A DNA stretch of 64,000 nt, taken from positions 124,001 through 188,000 of the forward strand of contig NZ_STGJ01000001.1 in the NCBI RefSeq assembly GCF_004919095.1, read 5' to 3'. Positions 61,497 to 64,000 of this stretch are shown here, in pieces. This DNA comes from Crenobacter intestini. Lineage in GTDB: Bacteria; Pseudomonadota; Gammaproteobacteria; Burkholderiales; Chromobacteriaceae. Numbering within the stretch: position 1 is the stretch's first letter; each line of letters starts with the position of its first letter. A program made the translations under genes and the position numbers. Below the pieces are notes generated by a model. That model did no database searches. It saw only the letters and a program-made list of their open reading frames with translations, and had not been told where the DNA came from.

Positions 61497-64000
61497 ATGT
61501 TCTCCCGCTTCTTTATCGAACGGCCGATCTTCGCGGCGGTGGTGTCGATCGTGATCTCGCTGATCGGCGTGCTGGCGATGTCCGGCCTGCCGATCGAGCA
61601 GTACCCGACCATCGCGCCGGTACAGGTGCAGGTCACCGCCAACTATCCCGGCGCCGACGCGCAGACCGCCGCGCAGACCGTCGCCGCGCCGATCGAACAG
61701 CAGATCACCGGTGTCGACAACCTGCTCTACATGAGCTCCAGCAGCTCCTCCAGCGGCAACGTCACCATCAGTGCGTACTTCGACCTGGCGACCGACCCGG
61801 ACATCGCGCAGGTGCAGGTGCAGAACCGGGTCAACCTCGCCACGCCGCAACTGCCGCAAATTGTCACCCAGAACGGGGTGTCGGTGCAGAAAAAGTCGTC
61901 GAGCATCCTGATGGTACTGACCATCACCGACCAGAGCGGCAAGATGAACGCGCAGCAGCTGGACAACTACACCAACGTCAACATCCTGGACGCGATCAAA
62001 CGCGTGCCTGGCGCCGGCCAGGCCTCGCTGTTCGGCACGCCCAACCAGGCGATCCGCATCTGGCTGAATCCGCGCAACATGGCGTCGCTCGGCGTTACCA
62101 CCACCGACGTGAAGAACGCGGTCTCCTCGCAGAACGCGCTGGTCGGCGCCGGCCAGATCGGCCAGGCACCGAGCGAGGGCGAGGTGCAGATGACCTTCCC
62201 GGTGGTCACCGACGGCGCATTCTCCGACCTATCCGTCTACGAGGACATGATCCTCAAGGCCTCGCAGGATGGCAACGCGGTGGTGCGCCTGAAGGACGTC
62301 GCGCGTGTTGAGGTGGGCCGCCAGTACTACAACAGCTCTAGCTACTTCAACGGCAAGCCGACTTCGGCGATCGGTATCTACCTCGCGCCAGGTGCCAACG
62401 CACTAGATGTTTCTGACGCGGTCCGAAATACGCTTGAAGGCCTTAAAGCAAACTTTCCACAGGGGATGCAATACAACATCGCGCTGGACACCACCGACTT
62501 CGTGCGCGACTCGATCAAGGAGGTGGTCAAGACGCTGATCGAGGCAATGGTGCTCGTCATCGTGGTGATCTACCTGTTCCTGCAGAACCTGCGCGCGACG
62601 CTGATCGCCGGCGTCGCCATCGTGGTGTCGCTACTGGGCGGCTTTATCGGCCTTTACGCGCTGGGCTTCTCGATCAACCTGCTCACGCTGTTCGGACTGG
62701 TGCTGGCGATCGGTCTGGTGGTCGACGACGCGATCGTGGTAATCGAGAACGTCGAGAAGATGATGCACGACCACCCGGAGATGACGCCCAAGGAGGCGGC
62801 GATCGCGTCGATGGAGGAAGTCTCCGGCGCGGTGATCAGCATGACGCTGGTGCTCTCGGCGGTGTTCATCCCGGCGCTGTTCATCTCGGGCACCACCGGC
62901 CAGCTCTACAAGCAGTTCGCGGCGACCATCGCCAGTGGCGTGCTGGTGTCGGGCATCTCGGCGCTGACCCTCACCCCGATGCTGTGCGCGCTGCTGCTCA
63001 AGCGCACCCCACCGCCGACCAAGGGCCCGTTCGCCGCGTTCAACCGCTTCTTCGAGCGCACCACCAAGTCCTACGGCCGGCTGTCACACCTGGTGATCCG
63101 CAAGGCGTTCTTTTCCCTGCTGTGCCTTGCCGTGATGCTGGTCGGGCTGTGGCAGCTGTTCCGCACGGTGCCGACCAGCTTCGTGCCGCAGGAAGACCAA
63201 GGCTACATGATGGCCGCACTGATCATGCCGGAAGCGGCCAGCCTGCAGCGTACGACCAAAGCCGGCGAAGAAATGGACAAGATCATCCGTGACCAGCCCG
63301 CTGTCCAGTTCAACACACTGATCGACGGCTTCAGTCTGCTCGACGGCCAGGTCAAGTCGAACGCGGCGACCGCCTTCATCGGCCTCAAACCATTCAGCGA
63401 ACGCAGCGGAGAAGATGAATCGGTGTTTGCAGTCTCTGGCAAGATCGGCGCGCAGGCACAGTCGATGACTGCGGGCACGGTGATCCCCATCGTGCCGCCG
63501 CCCATCCCCGGCATCGGCACGCAAGGCGGGTTCGAGCTCTGGATCCAGAACCGCGGCACCGACGGCCCCGAGCAGATGCAGGCGACCGTGCAGCGCTTCA
63601 TCCAGGCGGCGTCCAAGCGGCCGGAACTTGGCCGCATGACCAGCACCTTCAACGCCAACAGCCCGCAACTGAAGGTGACCATCGACCGCGCGCGCAGCAA
63701 CCTGATCGGCGTACCGGTGAACGACGTGCTGTCCACCCTGCAGGCGCAGTTCGGCTCGCTGCGGGCCAGCCAGTTCAACCAGTTCAGCCGGGTGTGGGAC
63801 GTCACCCTGCAGTCCGACGCCAAGTTCCGGCAGACGCCCGAGGACATCGCGCATGTGTATACCCGCTCGCAAAGCGGCGACATGGTGCCGCTCTCGGCAC
63901 TGGTGAACACGCGCTTCACCAACGGCCCGGCGCTGATGTCGCACTTCAACAGTTTCCCGGCGGTACAGGTAACCGGCTCGCCGGCGCCCGGCTACAGCTC
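61497..64000 (+). CDS. RND multidrug efflux pump, AcrB/HAE1 type, C-terminal end outside window
   Basis: The first 834 residues are visible. FFIERPIFAAVVSIVISLIG is the usual TM1 start; the periplasmic loop follows, then TM2-6 with the proton-relay pair DD in GLVVDDAIVVIENVEK. The second loop starts near residue 560 with PTSFVPQEDQGYMM. It expels lipophilic drugs with proton flow. A patch around 62395-62475 uses AT-rich codons unlike the rest of the gene. No outer membrane protein of its own is visible before the end. Confidence 0.95.
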   Translation, partial: MFSRFFIERPIFAAVVSIVISLIGVLAMSGLPIEQYPTIAPVQVQVTANYPGADAQTAAQTVAAPIEQQITGVDNLLYMSSSSSSSGNVTISAYFDLATDPDIAQVQVQNRVNLATPQLPQIVTQNGVSVQKKSSSILMVLTITDQSGKMNAQQLDNYTNVNILDAIKRVPGAGQASLFGTPNQAIRIWLNPRNMASLGVTTTDVKNAVSSQNALVGAGQIGQAPSEGEVQMTFPVVTDGAFSDLSVYEDMILKASQDGNAVVRLKDVARVEVGRQYYNSSSYFNGKPTSAIGIYLAPGANALDVSDAVRNTLEGLKANFPQGMQYNIALDTTDFVRDSIKEVVKTLIEAMVLVIVVIYLFLQNLRATLIAGVAIVVSLLGGFIGLYALGFSINLLTLFGLVLAIGLVVDDAIVVIENVEKMMHDHPEMTPKEAAIASMEEVSGAVISMTLVLSAVFIPALFISGTTGQLYKQFAATIASGVLVSGISALTLTPMLCALLLKRTPPPTKGPFAAFNRFFERTTKSYGRLSHLVIRKAFFSLLCLAVMLVGLWQLFRTVPTSFVPQEDQGYMMAALIMPEAASLQRTTKAGEEMDKIIRDQPAVQFNTLIDGFSLLDGQVKSNAATAFIGLKPFSERSGEDESVFAVSGKIGAQAQSMTAGTVIPIVPPPIPGIGTQGGFELWIQNRGTDGPEQMQATVQRFIQAASKRPELGRMTSTFNANSPQLKVTIDRARSNLIGVPVNDVLSTLQAQFGSLRASQFNQFSRVWDVTLQSDAKFRQTPEDIAHVYTRSQSGDMVPLSALVNTRFTNGPALMSHFNSFPAVQVTGSPAPGYS

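Overview
The window is a chromosomal segment of a GC-rich, aerobic Gram-negative bacterium. The gene content fits a betaproteobacterium, most likely of the order Neisseriales (Chromobacteriaceae-like): dapF followed by a DUF484 gene, a RibBX-type ribB, a short 4.5S SRP RNA, a PilY1/PilX/PilW/PilV/FimT/PilE cluster and a type Vd patatin. That assignment is inference. Genes are densely packed, with many ATGA, TTGA or GTGA stop/start overlaps inside operons and several convergent 3' overlaps. I see no tRNA, rRNA, insertion sequence, prophage or CRISPR array.

Layout. 1-5.2 kb: the start of trpG, a DUF1345 membrane protein, xerC, a MoxR AAA ATPase, a TerB-like protein, a thioesterase, a universal stress protein, a small XRE regulator and the SRP RNA gene (ffs) with a well-formed sigma-70 promoter. 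5.3-11 kb: argE, a neurotransmitter:sodium symporter, a ClpP-like protease, a TSUP permease, a ribbon-helix-helix protein and a DJ-1/PfpI protein. 11-16 kb: an apparently autoregulated TetR / DUF4442 / dienoyl-CoA-isomerase operon divergent from dapF-DUF484, then an enoyl-CoA hydratase. 16-21 kb: a zinc-uptake operon (zur, COG0523 GTPase, a 42-residue membrane peptide, znuC, znuB, znuA) behind a palindromic Zur box. 21-27 kb: a type Vd patatin, a large cytoplasmic protein, FUSC and pgpA. 27-31 kb: a riboflavin/thiamine cluster (ribE, Dph6-like ligase, ribBX, ribH, nusB, thiL). 31-34.6 kb: prfC, an MscS channel and a TetR regulator. 34.7-43.2 kb: a TolC / HlyD / double-ATPase / two-permease ABC-2 exporter with a diguanylate cyclase gene at its downstream end. 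43.3-46.9 kb: a GMC oxidoreductase, a Tat-signal small subunit and an aldehyde dehydrogenase. 47-48 kb: a CoxE-type VWA protein. 48.2-54.1 kb: minor pilins, PilY1 and a PilE-like pilin. 54.6-59.8 kb: fadL, fadB, fadA. 60.3 kb to the end: an RND efflux operon (adaptor and truncated AcrB-type pump).

The main theme is oxidation of fatty alcohols, aldehydes and acids. A CAAAC-N4-GTTTG palindrome, the motif known for the fatty-acid-responsive repressor PsrA, occurs upstream of both the alcohol/aldehyde oxidation operon and fadL-fadB-fadA, suggesting one regulon leading from alcohol to acyl-CoA to beta-oxidation. A second theme is zinc homeostasis, with a small membrane peptide translationally coupled on both sides inside the zur operon. 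Other points of interest are a riboflavin enzyme with a degenerate cyclohydrolase domain, a strong terminator placed directly before the thiL start, AT-rich patches inside pilY1 and pilW, and an orphan minus-strand terminator upstream of the RND operon that may end an unrecognised small RNA.
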